Assembly (NCBI RefSeq): GCF_900637685.1
Contig: NZ_LR134388.1
Location: 1,313,501-1,377,500 of the forward strand
Direction of reading: 5' to 3'
Length of the DNA: 64,000 nucleotides
Source: Legionella sainthelensi
GTDB lineage: Bacteria > Pseudomonadota > Gammaproteobacteria > Legionellales > Legionellaceae
In this document: positions 1 through 9,275 of the stretch, one piece after another
Layout: each line of letters opens with the position of its first letter
Numbering within the stretch: position 1 is the first letter of the stretch
Notes under the pieces: generated by a model
What the model was told of the DNA's origin: nothing
The model's database searches: none
The model's input: the letters and a program-made list of their open reading frames with translations, nothing else
Program-made: the position numbers and the translations under genes

Positions 1-630
1 GGTCGCGGGTATAACCCTTATTCGGTACTCGTTAAAATATATGAAAATATTAAACCCGAACGAATAAGCCAAGCCTTAACTATGAAGGAAGCAACCCAGT
101 GCAAACAAGAATTACTAGATGAATTAAGAAAGCTTGAACTTCATAAAGAATCTTTACCTAAAGAAGAGCATGTCAATTTTCAAAATATGATTGATGAGAA
201 AAAGAAGCAAATTAATGCAAAATTTTCAGATAAAGAAAAAATTGGTGAAATAGTCAATAAAATAAAAATCGCCGCTGATAACTATTTAAACTGGTCTAGC
301 CAAAACGCTACGGGCTGGTTTCGAACAAATTATCAATATGGTCAATATGGAAGGGAACAAGCAGGAAAATTAATAAAGATGATTAAAGAAGACAAGCCTA
401 TACTCGAAATATTAAAAGAAACTCATGATGTAGTTAATAACTCGGGCGTTAATGCGAATTCATTTAGCCGGTATTTGCATAACGCACTCAATGAAAATAA
501 ACCTTCTCTTATAGGTCAAACTAAGCTTTCTCAAGAAAGCGTAAATTATAAACAAATGTTGCTGGTGCAGTTGAAAGAGGTAGAGTCAACTGAAATGAAA
601 ATGGAAAACACAAATATAGTGAGAATTTAA
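1..630 (+). CDS. C-terminal part of an unknown, probably coiled-coil protein
   Basis: The reading frame is open from the first base of the window (GRGYNPYSVLVK...), so the gene starts outside and the ATG at 82 is internal. The visible 209 residues are very rich in Lys, Glu and Gln and look mostly helical, with a likely coiled coil over the stretch containing ELLDELRKLELHKE. I see no membrane segment, signal peptide or catalytic motif. The charged, helical composition resembles many Legionella effector C-termini, but that is only an impression. The gene ends about 29 bp before the IS256-type element, which may have landed just behind it. Product not recognised. Confidence 0.6.
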   Translation, partial: GRGYNPYSVLVKIYENIKPERISQALTMKEATQCKQELLDELRKLELHKESLPKEEHVNFQNMIDEKKKQINAKFSDKEKIGEIVNKIKIAADNYLNWSSQNATGWFRTNYQYGQYGREQAGKLIKMIKEDKPILEILKETHDVVNNSGVNANSFSRYLHNALNENKPSLIGQTKLSQESVNYKQMLLVQLKEVESTEMKMENTNIVRI

Positions 631-658
631 ACAAAAGTAGAGAGTGTTCAGTTCATTT

Positions 659-1959
659 AACTGTGTCACCTCATTGCTTATCTGCTTATCTAAGCTCCAA
701 TGTTAGCTTGTCTTCAAAATAGACTTGTAAGTGGGAGACGATAAGAACTCAATTGTGCATGGGCTGATTCCATTTTTCCAGTACTTTCTGGGAAGCACAA
801 TAACTAAGCTTAATAAGGGCGTTTTCGCTGGTGAATGCGCCTTTATTTATTTTTAGTTTAGTGTATTTGCGAATTTGCCGATGAAAACCTTCAACAATAT
901 TGATTGTGTAAATTGTAAATGATGCGTCTGAGCTCTTCTGCATATTTAAAGTACGGTGATAGAGCCTCCCAGTTATTATTCCACGATTTCATTACGGCGG
1001 GGTATTTTTTACCCCATTTCAAGCAAATGAAGCTCCGCCAAGTCTTTACTTGAGGCCTTATAAACAAGTTTTAAATCAGCTATAAACGCTTTCTGGTCTT
1101 TGCTGACCACATATTTCAATAAGTTACGAATTTGATGAACAAAACAAAGTTGCACTTCAGTATTAGGAAATACTTCCGTAATGGCATCGGGAAATCCCTT
1201 AAGCCCATCGATGTTTGCATTAAGAAGATCATCTACACCGCGAGCCTTAAGGTCATTTAATACACCAAGCCAGAAACGAGCTCCTTCTGCCTCAGATAAA
1301 TAGAGTCCTAAAATATCTTTTTTACCTTCTGAATTAACGGCGAGAACTGTGTAAAAGGCTCTACTTATGACCTTACCGTCAACACGTACTTTAAAGTGCA
1401 TGGCATCAAGAAATACGATTGGATATACCGATTCTAAGGAGCGATTACGCCATTCGGTAATCAGGCTGATTTTAGCGCTGGAGATTTCTAATCCATACAT
1501 CTCTGATAAATGCTCGCTTATCGCCTCGTAGCTCATACCTATTGCGTAGAGTGCTAAAACTTTATTATCCAGTGACTCGTTAAGTAGCATTTGGCGTTTT
1601 TTTATTATCTCAGGTTCAAAACTGCCATCCCTATCTCGAAGGGTTTCTAAATCAAAAAGCGCCAGTAGTCGATTTGATTGTTTTAGTCGTTTTACCATTA
1701 CGACGGTTGGTTATACCTGTCTCATAACAGTCTGTCATATGAGAATCCATTTCTCCTTCTAATGCCGACTCTAATAACTCTTTAATTAACGACGTAAGGA
1801 TTCCGTCTTTGTCGGTGAGCGATTGCCCTGATTTTAACTGCGCAAAGGTTTCTGATTTGAACTCATTGAAATCAAAATTCGATAAATCGATTGTCTTCTT
1901 ACTCATGTGCACCTCTTCTAAGTGTTAAGTTGTAGTGGGTTGAAAGAGATGACACAGTT
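659..1959. mobile_element. IS256-family insertion sequence, inactive
   Basis: About 1.3 kb bounded by imperfect inverted repeats: AACTGTGTCACCTCATTG at 659-676 and, read on the minus strand, AACTGTGTCATCTCTTTC at 1959-1942. The element carries a single transposase gene on the minus strand, as expected for IS256. The transposase is broken in several places, so the copy cannot move by itself. I could not find a convincing 8-9 bp target duplication outside the repeats, so the exact ends are approximate. Confidence 0.75.
749..1912 (-). pseudogene. IS256-family transposase, multiply frameshifted
   Basis: Three pieces in different minus-strand frames align end to end with one mutator-type (IS256) DDE transposase. 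The N-terminal piece runs 1912-1652. The catalytic core runs 1698-1009 (motifs YPIVFLDAMHFKVR and NIDGLKGFPDAITEVFP). The C-terminal piece is 943-749 (VEGFHRQIRKYTKLK). The first break is one extra T in a T run near 1680. The second is a change near 1015, just before WGKKYPAVMKSW. The third is a 7 bp tandem duplication (TGTAAAT at 907-913 and 914-920 on the plus strand) that interrupts LRRIIYTINIVEG. The tandem duplication is not a homopolymer problem, so this copy is genuinely dead. Confidence 0.85.
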
Positions 1960-2021
1960 ATTTAAATGCTACCGTTTGGATCGGGTTATGCAAGAGTTCT
2001 ATTATACTTTCGTTAGTTTTA

Positions 2022-2360
2022 TTAACGACGCACAATCACCTGAATATTTTCCGCATTTTTTATGGCATGTGGTTTGCTTACGCCTATTGTAAGGTGCGTT
2101 ATTTTAAATTGCTCTTGAATTAGGGTGGCCACTTCATTGGCAACTGTTTCAATTAATTGAAATGATTTTGATTCTACGTGCAGGGTAACCCGTTCACAAA
2201 GGGCTTCATAATCTATTGTTTTAGTTAAATCTTCTCCGCAAGCACTGAAATCAGTATCAATGTTGATATCAATTAGTAAGTGCTGATTGATACGTTGTTC
2301 CCATTCATACACGCCTATTTTTGTACTGACCTTGAGGGCTTTTATGTTTAAGGTATCCAT
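2022..2360 (-). CDS. folB: dihydroneopterin aldolase
   Basis: 112 residues, close to the usual 115-120 for FolB, which converts 7,8-dihydroneopterin to 6-hydroxymethyl-dihydropterin and glycolaldehyde in folate synthesis. Family features visible are the N-terminal IGVYEWEQ segment with its Glu, the central TIDYEALCERV and LIETVANEVA blocks, and the C-terminal VSKPHAI loop carrying the conserved Lys. It starts at the ATG directly before MDTLNIKALKVSTKIG. It stands alone between the IS element and the SGNH hydrolase, with no other folate gene nearby. I am confident of the family. Confidence 0.9.
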   Translation of the reverse strand: MDTLNIKALKVSTKIGVYEWEQRINQHLLIDINIDTDFSACGEDLTKTIDYEALCERVTLHVESKSFQLIETVANEVATLIQEQFKITHLTIGVSKPHAIKNAENIQVIVRR

Positions 2361-2456
2361 TTTTTTCTTAAGATAATTTTTTTGTATTTTATCTAAATTA
2401 ATAGCTCTCTGTATAGTATTGCTTTGATATAACTAGGGATTGATTAACAAAGAGAA

Positions 2457-2492
2457 TAACCACAAAAGGCATTTCCATACCTTTTGTGGTTA
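2457..2492 (-). terminator. hairpin terminator behind the SGNH hydrolase gene
   Basis: A perfect 13 bp inverted repeat (TAACCACAAAAGG and CCTTTTGTGGTTA) with a 10-nt loop sits 12 bp after the stop codon of the minus-strand gene at 2505. The following T stretch on the minus strand is interrupted (TTATTCTCTTT), so termination efficiency is uncertain. Confidence 0.6.
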
Positions 2493-2504
2493 CGAGCCCC
2501 TTGC

Positions 2505-3965
2505 TTAATACAGTGCTGGGACTAATTCATCGGTTTCAGGAAGGGGGTCGTTTTTATTTTTTGGGGTAGTGGGATCGGTAAAAAGATTCACTGCTTTATC
2601 ATATCCAAGAATAGGTACAGCAAGCGTCAGCATTAATGATACGCCAAGAACCATTTTGCTTAATAAAACAGGGGCGGCAACAGTGCCAGCCATCACTCGA
2701 AATGAGCTATGAACGTTTTCATTTACTGCAACACGCCATAGATATGAAGCCATAACTGTTATTAAACTCAAATCAAGTAAGCCGAAAGCGAATAATCCTT
2801 TGTATTCAGCATCAAATTGTTTCCCCATAATGGCATGATAAGCACCCTCATAACGCGCTCCTAAGCTTGAAGATGGTGAAAATAACAAACCTAGATGACG
2901 GTATCGATTTTCGCTGATAAATTGAGTTATCTTTTTAACAGTAAATTTATTAATCTCCTGTTCTTGTATCATTTGTGATTGAATATGTTTTTCGTCTGCA
3001 TTCAGATAAAGTCTAGCAATGCTTTTCTTATCTTCTTCAGCCTCTTGTTTCGGAAAATTGTAATGAACTGCGTTGGCAATTAAGCGCCCCATAATTGCAG
3101 AACCTTGCTCATTGGGTTCAATTTGATGTGAATGTTTTCCACCTAAAGGATTTAAGGAAGATGTTACATCAACAAAGACAATTTCTTTTCCTTTAGTTAT
3201 CGCGTAGGCTAGAATTTCTCGATAAAGCTCATTCATGGTTTCTTCAATTACTGGGAATGGTCCTTGACTCTTTCCTTCTGACCGTGCGAGATGAGAAAAA
3301 CCAGTATAAATAAAATAAGGAGTAAATTCGGTAATTGAAGGATAATATTGAGATAATAATACAATACGACTGAGTTGAGGATTTTGTTCCACTAATTGGT
3401 CGATAATCATTTTATAATCAAGTAGTATTTTTTCTTTTACTTTCTGAAAAGCTGAATTAATGATTGGTTTCGCTGATTCCGGAGTTATTCGTAAAAGAAG
3501 CTTGGGATAATTTATTTGGTTTATTAACGTATTAGCCAGGGCTTCACGGTAATTATTGCCAGCAACACTCAATACGGCAATATCTGGTTTCCATTCAGTT
3601 ACTGCTTCAAGTTGATGAACCCTGGAATCAGTGTGATCTTTATCAGTTGGGAGAACCTTATCTAATCGGCAGTATCGCATTAGATCAGTGGTAGTGGCTC
3701 CATCCACAGCAAAATTACCAATATAATAAGAACCTGATTGGGCATTGTTTGCAAGTGCTAAAGCAGTTTGATGCGTTACAGTATGTGATTTTTCGGCATA
3801 GGGTATCTTTTTATCTACCCAGTAACCATTATCTACAGTTGAGTCTCCCATTAAAGCGACTTTTTGCGATGCCTCTTGAGAATTTCCAATTACTTTTTTT
3901 AATCTTCCTGTATTCCTAGGGTAACCTTCACCAATAGACAGCGATGAATTTTGAACTAATCCCAT
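2505..3965 (-). CDS. SGNH/GDSL-type hydrolase with C-terminal membrane segments; candidate effector
   Basis: 486 residues. The N-terminal two thirds carry SGNH-hydrolase signatures: the nucleophile block VALMGDSTVDNG (GDS, Ser about residue 42) and the oxyanion block VLSVAGNNYREAL (GNN). A catalytic His is probably in the GGKHSHQIEPNEQG region near residue 280. From about residue 395 there are two long hydrophobic stretches (LFAFGLLDLSLITVMASYLW and a second around VLLSKMVLGVSLMLTLAVP), then a Pro/Asp-rich tail. There is no signal peptide, so a membrane-inserting cytosolic or translocated protein fits better than a secreted esterase. The start has GGAG seven bases upstream. Such a fusion of lipase-like domain and membrane hairpin would suit a Dot/Icm effector acting on host membranes, but that is inference. 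Substrate unknown. Confidence 0.7.
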   Translation of the reverse strand: MGLVQNSSLSIGEGYPRNTGRLKKVIGNSQEASQKVALMGDSTVDNGYWVDKKIPYAEKSHTVTHQTALALANNAQSGSYYIGNFAVDGATTTDLMRYCRLDKVLPTDKDHTDSRVHQLEAVTEWKPDIAVLSVAGNNYREALANTLINQINYPKLLLRITPESAKPIINSAFQKVKEKILLDYKMIIDQLVEQNPQLSRIVLLSQYYPSITEFTPYFIYTGFSHLARSEGKSQGPFPVIEETMNELYREILAYAITKGKEIVFVDVTSSLNPLGGKHSHQIEPNEQGSAIMGRLIANAVHYNFPKQEAEEDKKSIARLYLNADEKHIQSQMIQEQEINKFTVKKITQFISENRYRHLGLLFSPSSSLGARYEGAYHAIMGKQFDAEYKGLFAFGLLDLSLITVMASYLWRVAVNENVHSSFRVMAGTVAAPVLLSKMVLGVSLMLTLAVPILGYDKAVNLFTDPTTPKNKNDPLPETDELVPALY

Positions 3966-3997
3966 AATGAATCTCCATGATAGATACGAGATTGAGC

Positions 3998-4026
3998 ATT
4001 GTGTTACTATTTTTGTCGATAGTCAA
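3998..4026 (-). promoter_or_regulatory. candidate sigma70 promoter for the SGNH hydrolase gene
   Basis: On the minus strand TTGACT (4026-4021) and CACAAT (4003-3998) are separated by 17 bp and lie about 33 bp upstream of the ATG at 3965. The -35 is good and the -10 mediocre. Confidence 0.4.
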
Positions 4027-4106
4027 TTATGATCCATTTCATAATTTGGAGTAGATCAGAAGAAGTATGTTACTATTACGTCATTTTTAGGATATTGAGG
4101 CAAATA

Positions 4107-5162
4107 ATGTACGATCTAAATCAATCTTTGTTTCTACGTGCTTTAAGACGCCTTCCGGTTGAACGAACACCTGTATGGATGATGCGTCAAGCGGGTCGTT
4201 ATTTACCTGAGTATCGGCAGACAAGGGCTCAAGCGGGTGATTTTTTAAGTTTGTGTAAAAATCCGGAGCTTGCCTGTGAAGTAACCCTCCAACCTTTACG
4301 TCGTTATTCTTTAGATGCTGCTATTTTGTTTTCTGATATATTGACTATTCCTGATGCCATGGGATTGGGTTTGTATTTTGCGGAAGGAGAGGGGCCTTGT
4401 TTTGAACGACCTATTCAGGAGATACAAGCAATTACTAATCTTCAAGTTCCTGAATTAGATTCTTTAGCTTATGTGATGAATGCGGTACGTTTAATTCGTA
4501 AAGAAATGCCAAAAGAGTTGCCTTTGATCGGTTTTGCTGGTAGTCCTTGGACTTTAGCGTGTTATATGGTTGAAGGCAAAAGCAGTAGGGATTTTAAACG
4601 TATTTTGCATTTAATCTATACCAACAGCGAAGCAGCACATCTGTTATTAAACAAATTAGCGCTATCAGTAGCAGACTATCTTTGTGAGCAAATTAACGCA
4701 GGTGTTAATGCAGTGATGCTTTTTGATACTTGGGGAGGGATCTTAACCCCAGAAAATTATCAAAATTTCTCTTTGCATTACATGCAGCAAATTGTGCAGC
4801 AAATAAAAAATCATACTCCTGATGTCCCGGTGATTCTATTTACTAAGGGTGGGGGACAGTGGTTGGAAAAAATGTTGGTTACTGGGTGTGATGCTTTAGG
4901 TGTCGATTGGACTTGCGACTTGAGTGAAGCACGGCGAAGAGTTGGTGGTAAAGTAGCGCTACAAGGAAATTTAGATCCCTCGGTATTGCTCACTTCAAAG
5001 CAATGTATTCATGAGCAAGTCAAAAAAGTGTTGGCTTCTTTCGGACATGGGAGCGGGCATGTGTTTAATCTTGGGCACGGCATTACTCCAGATGTGCCAC
5101 CAGAACACGTTGCAGCGATGATTGAGGCGGTTCATGAGTACAGCCCCTATTATCATCGTTGA
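4107..5162 (+). CDS. hemE: uroporphyrinogen decarboxylase
   Basis: 351 residues from the ATG at 4107, the usual HemE length. The enzyme decarboxylates the four acetate side chains of uroporphyrinogen III to give coproporphyrinogen III in heme synthesis. Diagnostic blocks: [16 protein letters not shown] at the N-terminus (substrate-binding Arg residues), [30 protein letters not shown], and the C-terminal [16 protein letters not shown]. An in-frame codon at 4029 would add 26 residues that do not fit the family. The ATG at 4107 is preceded by GAGG with 6-nt spacing and gives the family N-terminus. It is a single gene, divergent from the SGNH hydrolase. Confidence 0.96.
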   Translation: MYDLNQSLFLRALRRLPVERTPVWMMRQAGRYLPEYRQTRAQAGDFLSLCKNPELACEVTLQPLRRYSLDAAILFSDILTIPDAMGLGLYFAEGEGPCFERPIQEIQAITNLQVPELDSLAYVMNAVRLIRKEMPKELPLIGFAGSPWTLACYMVEGKSSRDFKRILHLIYTNSEAAHLLLNKLALSVADYLCEQINAGVNAVMLFDTWGGILTPENYQNFSLHYMQQIVQQIKNHTPDVPVILFTKGGGQWLEKMLVTGCDALGVDWTCDLSEARRRVGGKVALQGNLDPSVLLTSKQCIHEQVKKVLASFGHGSGHVFNLGHGITPDVPPEHVAAMIEAVHEYSPYYHR

Positions 5163-5430
5163 TTAGTTGACTGGAAATAGTGCATCCTATGTGTTGATCA
5201 GACTATTCTGCCGAGCTCAAACCAATCACAGGATCATGCATCAATTCAGATTTAGAAAAACAAATTGTTTTCCTGGCTGATCATTTAATTCGTGTGCGAA
5301 AGGTCGAAAATTTACGTTCTATCTTTTGTGCATGACGCTTGCCTTCTTCATGTTGTTCATAAGGCAAAGAACGTTGACAAGCTCCCGGCCTGTCAGTGAA
5401 ATAGTGGGTTATCTTAAATCGCGCAAGCTG
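5163..5430. other. intergenic stretch between hemE and the effector cassette
   Basis: No gene, RNA or strong hairpin is recognised here. It leads into the left long repeat. A few short open frames are present but none resembles a protein family. Confidence 0.4.
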
Positions 5431-5722
5431 TCTCTGTGTAATTACTTATAAGTCTCATCGGTTCTATCACCAAACGTATTAGCAAGTATTTCACTCGTGT
5501 AATGATTCGCAGCCGGCCATCATAAGGAACGTTGATTTGATTTATCACATAAAAAAGCCCATAGCTCATTTAACTTCAGGGCACTAGGTAACAGTAAAAC
5601 AGGTTATTTTCCTAATTTTATTTCAGAAGATAACAATTTTTTCTAATTGACCTCGAGACGAGTGCGGCTTTATAGCAATGAGCGAATTGATACGCCGTGC
5701 TGCAATCTGAAAACTGACACCG
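5431..5722 (+). repeat. left copy of a ~292 bp inverted repeat pair
   Basis: The reverse complement of this stretch matches 7438-7730 almost base for base (I estimate about 95% identity by eye, with a few substitutions and 1-2 bp indels). Shared blocks include TGATGGCCGGCTGCGAATCA, TGTGATAAATCAAATCAACG and CACTCGTCTCGAGGTCAATT. The two copies face each other around the gene at 5759-7210, ending only about 36 bp from its stop codon. No transposase is recognisable inside; they may be ends of a decayed mobile element. Confidence 0.85.
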
Positions 5723-5758
5723 TTACCTTTATTTAAGTAGCCTGTATTCACGCAGCGA

Positions 5759-7210
5759 TCATACCCTCGTGGTTACTACTACACGCTCTGTTAAATCTGT
5801 GTCAGCTTCATTTTCACGACGAATATCGGCAACACCCTCTCTCATTTGTCTTTGTCGTTCCAAGGCATCTTCACTCACCGGCGCTTGTCGATTCGCAGCA
5901 AGATCTGTCCCGGTAATCTCTGGAACATCGAATAGCTCTTCCTCGATGAGTACGAAATCCAGTTTCATATGAGGCATAACCAGTTTCTCTAGGGATTCAG
6001 CGCCTAAGTTTTTAAGATGAAACTGCACCAAACTGCCTAAAGATGAATCCATTAAACAAGCGGTTTGCTCTTTTAATTTTATATATTGTGACTCACTAAT
6101 TTCTTTACCGTCGTTAATATCTTTTAAAATACTGGTTAACAGCTCAACAGCAGCTAGTTTGGTTAGTTTGCTGTATCCCACAAGATTTAACATTCCTTTT
6201 TCAGGCTGTTGCGCTCGTAATTGACCATAAACTTCCAGAGCAGAGATAAACTCTGAGAGATCAGTAGGAGAAGCACTCCCTTCGCTCATTGTACGCTCAA
6301 TCTCAGTAAAACCTAAAGTTCGATACTTGATACACTCTTGAATTTGTTGCACGTGGGGCGCGGTTAAATAACTGTCTGAAGTAATATAGCCCGAACCAGG
6401 AATTTTGACAGCAATACCTTGAGCCGCCGAGGAAACAACCTCTTTAATTGTTCTGAATGTATAAGAGCCACAATTACCTTCAGTAAGACGATTTTGATGA
6501 TTATAGGCAATTCGATTAAGCTCACTAACTGTAAGAGAGGAATCAACCTCCTTAGCTGCTTTCTTAATACTTTGATTTAAAATATCATCACAAGTCGATC
6601 TGGATTTTGATTTAAAATAAGATGAAAATGATTCGGCATAAGTATCGCGGCCTATGGAATCATATACTGTAGGCGTTAGTTGTTTCTTAATTGGATCATA
6701 GTTAAAAGTAAGCAATATTTGATGCTGAACTCCTTTACTTAAATTGGTAGGCATTTCTACACAAGGAATTACAAACGTAGTGGGTTTTGATGTTGTCGCA
6801 CAAAACGCGGTAATTTCTGCCAGACTTTTTGTAAGCTGGGCATCGAGCCAACCAGCCTCCGATTTGGAGTCAGCATCGTAGTATGCAATATTGCCACCAT
6901 CCGGCCTAAATAAAAAAATTTGTTGGTCGCTGTTTTTAGCCTGTAAACTGTAAGCATCTTCTAAAGGACTTTTTCCAGATACAATAACATCTTCACCCAG
7001 ATTAAAAGCTGATTTTTCATCAAAAAATAAACTATATAATTTATGTAAACGAGAGGAGTTCATCCCGTTATTTACTTCCCAATTTGTTTCAGGGCCATAG
7101 ACAAAGTTCGTCTTATCAACTTCTCTATGAGGTACTGGATCGTCTAGAACAAACCCATCAAACGCGTCAGCTTCCAATTCGTCGCCTATTATTTTATCTC
7201 TCATGTTCAA
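5759..7210 (-). CDS. candidate CE-clan (YopJ/Ulp1-like) cysteine protease effector
   Basis: 483 residues, no signal peptide or membrane segment. The central region has the order of catalytic residues seen in clan CE enzymes (YopJ acetyltransferases, Ulp1 and SidE-type proteases): His163 in VQHQILLTFNYD, Asp184 in TPTVYDSIG 21 residues later, a polar Gln239/Asn240, and Cys247 in LTEGNCGSYTFRTI, followed by a helix as in YopJ (…ECGIFSLA…). The last 35 residues are rich in Glu and Arg with a hydrophobic tip, compatible with the E-block type Dot/Icm signal. It stands alone inside a 2.3 kb cassette bounded by long inverted repeats and has a PmrA-box-like promoter. Activity (protease, deubiquitinase or acetyltransferase) cannot be told from sequence. 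Confidence 0.6.
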   Translation of the reverse strand: MNMRDKIIGDELEADAFDGFVLDDPVPHREVDKTNFVYGPETNWEVNNGMNSSRLHKLYSLFFDEKSAFNLGEDVIVSGKSPLEDAYSLQAKNSDQQIFLFRPDGGNIAYYDADSKSEAGWLDAQLTKSLAEITAFCATTSKPTTFVIPCVEMPTNLSKGVQHQILLTFNYDPIKKQLTPTVYDSIGRDTYAESFSSYFKSKSRSTCDDILNQSIKKAAKEVDSSLTVSELNRIAYNHQNRLTEGNCGSYTFRTIKEVVSSAAQGIAVKIPGSGYITSDSYLTAPHVQQIQECIKYRTLGFTEIERTMSEGSASPTDLSEFISALEVYGQLRAQQPEKGMLNLVGYSKLTKLAAVELLTSILKDINDGKEISESQYIKLKEQTACLMDSSLGSLVQFHLKNLGAESLEKLVMPHMKLDFVLIEEELFDVPEITGTDLAANRQAPVSEDALERQRQMREGVADIRRENEADTDLTERVVVTTRV

Positions 7211-7224
7211 TCTCTTATGCAGTC

Positions 7225-7256
7225 TTATATATATATTTTAATAAGTTATTCTTAAG
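7225..7256 (-). promoter_or_regulatory. PmrA-box-like promoter of the CE-clan protease gene
   Basis: On the minus strand CTTAAGAAT-AA-CTTATTAA (7256-7238) approximates the tandem Legionella PmrA half-sites (cTTAATatT, 11 bp period). It is followed by a TATATA -10 near 7230-7225. That would give a leader of under 20 nt before the ATG at 7210. The match is partial. Confidence 0.35.
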
Positions 7257-7437
7257 AAAATGTGACATCTTTCTTAAGGAATGCTGAAGAGAGTAATGCT
7301 CTGAAACGGTTGAGGTAGTAATATTCGACATTTTTTGGAGTGTGAATGTGTGACGATATATTGAAGTGAACTGTGTTGAACCCCATAGTGTTAAAGGAGT
7401 CAAATACGAAAAATCTCAACCTGGCGAGCAAGGATAT

Positions 7438-7730
7438 CGGTGTCAGTTTTCAGATTATGGCACGGCGTATCAATTCGCTCATTGTTATAACCGCCAGCAC
7501 TCGTCTCGAGGTCAATTAGAAAAAACTGTTATCTTCTGAAATAAAATTAGGAAGATAACCTGGTTTACTGTTACCTAGTGCCCTGAAGTTAAATGACCTA
7601 TGGGCTTTTTTATGTGATAAATCAAATCAACGTTCGTTATGATGGCCGGCTGCGAATCATTACACGAGTGAAATACTTGTTGATACGTTTGGTGATAGGA
7701 CTGATGAGACTTGTAAGTAATTACAGAGAC
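7438..7730 (+). repeat. right copy of the ~292 bp inverted repeat pair
   Basis: Mirror image of 5431-5722. It begins at CGGTGTCAGTTTTCAGATT and ends near TTACAGAGAC. One frame gives a short peptide (DYGTAYQFAHCYNRQHSS...) ending in a stop, but the left copy does not preserve that frame, so I do not call it coding. The ~130 bp between this repeat and the next gene hold nothing recognisable. Confidence 0.85.
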
Positions 7731-7856
7731 TGCAGCGTAGAAACCCGCCAGTTAAGATCTGAAAAATCTTAAACGTTTTACTTTATTTCAACTAGGCTGC
7801 AAGAACTTTATGGTTAGCTTAAGCGGGTAATTGAGGGCTCATTTAAGCCCATACAT

Positions 7857-9191
7857 TTAACTCTTTCTAAATTGTCGACTCAATTGAATTGCCATTTCTA
7901 TTGATTGTTCGTAGTTTAAACGAGGATCAACTAGGCTATGGTATGCTGTTTTGAGATCGTCTGCGGCTAATCCACGAGCTCCGCCAATACATTCGGTAAC
8001 ATTATCACCAGTAAGCTCAAAATGAACACCGCCTAGGTAACTACCCATACTACGATGAATTTCCCACGCTTGTTTTAATTCCAAAAGAATATTGTCAAAA
8101 TGGCGGGTTTTAATTCCATCTGAAGTAGTTTCTGTATTTCCATGCATAGGATCACAAGACCATGTTACTGGAATCTGTGTTTTTTTCACTGCATCTATAA
8201 GCGGAGGAAGGAGTTTTTCTATATGTTTTACTCCCAAGCGGGTAAATAACAAAAGCCGACCTTCTTCTCGTTGTGGATTAGCTCTATTTAACACTTCCTC
8301 TAACCATTCTGGAGTAGCTCCTGGACCAATTTTGATGCCAATAGGATTTTCAACACCGCGCAAAAACTCTAAATGAGCACTATCAATTTGTGCCGTGCGC
8401 ATGCCTATCCATGGTAAATGAGTTGAAAGGTTATACCATAATCCATCGTCCATTTTTCGTGTCAGAGCTTGTTCATAATGCAAATGCAACGCTTCATGAG
8501 AAGTATAAAAATCTACTTTAGATAAATTACTCGATTGTATTCCATCTATGGTATCTAAAAATTCCAAAGCATCAGCTATTGATTTTACTAAGGTTTGATA
8601 TTCTTCTTTCTGTTTTGAGTGTTCTACAAAACCTAAATCCCATTGTTGAGGATGGTTAAGACTCGCAAATCCACTATCAAGCAAACTACGAATATAATTT
8701 AAAGTAACTGCTGAGCAGTTGTAAGCTTGCAATAAGAGTTTGGGATTGGGTTCTCTTGCTTCAGCAGTAAATTCAGGAGAATTGACAAGATCGCCACGAT
8801 AGCTAGGCAAAGTAATACCATTAATTGTCTCGCAATCAGAGGAACGAGGTTTTGCATACTGCCCAGCAATTCGTCCAACACGGATAATTGGTTTGCGCAA
8901 GCCATGTAACAAAATTAAGCTCATCTGTAATATGATTTTTAGTTTATTACTGATAATTTCTGCGCGACAATCGTTAAATGATTCAGCACAATCACCACCT
9001 TGAAGAATAAATGCATCACCTCGTCCTGCACGCGCAATTTCTTTTTTTAAATTTTTAATTTCGCTACTTGTTACTAATGGGGGTAATGCGCTTAATTGTT
9101 CTACAACTTTATTTAATTTTTTTTCGTCAGCATATGTTGCAGCCTGTAGATATGAATATTGAAGCCAGGATATAGGCGACCACTTTTGCAT
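7857..9191 (-). CDS. 3-deoxy-D-arabino-heptulosonate 7-phosphate synthase, class II
   Basis: 444 residues. This plant/mycobacterial-type DAHP synthase condenses phosphoenolpyruvate and erythrose 4-phosphate, the first step of the shikimate pathway. Class II signatures are GRGDAFILQGGDCAESF near residue 55, KPIIRVGRIAGQYAKPRS, the GIKIGPGATPEW block, and VTWSCDPMHGNTE with metal-binding residues, then HFELTGDNVTECIGG. It has no extra N-terminal regulatory extension beyond the core. It is transcribed away from grpE and no other aro gene is near. Family assignment is firm; the gene name varies between genomes, so I leave it blank. Confidence 0.93.
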   Translation of the reverse strand: MQKWSPISWLQYSYLQAATYADEKKLNKVVEQLSALPPLVTSSEIKNLKKEIARAGRGDAFILQGGDCAESFNDCRAEIISNKLKIILQMSLILLHGLRKPIIRVGRIAGQYAKPRSSDCETINGITLPSYRGDLVNSPEFTAEAREPNPKLLLQAYNCSAVTLNYIRSLLDSGFASLNHPQQWDLGFVEHSKQKEEYQTLVKSIADALEFLDTIDGIQSSNLSKVDFYTSHEALHLHYEQALTRKMDDGLWYNLSTHLPWIGMRTAQIDSAHLEFLRGVENPIGIKIGPGATPEWLEEVLNRANPQREEGRLLLFTRLGVKHIEKLLPPLIDAVKKTQIPVTWSCDPMHGNTETTSDGIKTRHFDNILLELKQAWEIHRSMGSYLGGVHFELTGDNVTECIGGARGLAADDLKTAYHSLVDPRLNYEQSIEMAIQLSRQFRKS

Positions 9192-9275
9192 AAATAAACC
9201 TAGATGATTTTTTTAAGTCTAAGTATGGAATAAATGAACATATACTGCAAGCAAACATTTTTTAAGAACTAAGGA

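Noticed and set aside
7438..7560. Transposase fragment coding for DYGTAYQFAHCYNRQHSS
   Set aside because: The frame is not kept in the inverted partner copy at 5431-5722 and no family is recognised.
8092..8376. Plus-strand ORF inside the DAHP synthase gene
   Set aside because: Antisense shadow of a clearly coding minus-strand gene with no family resemblance.
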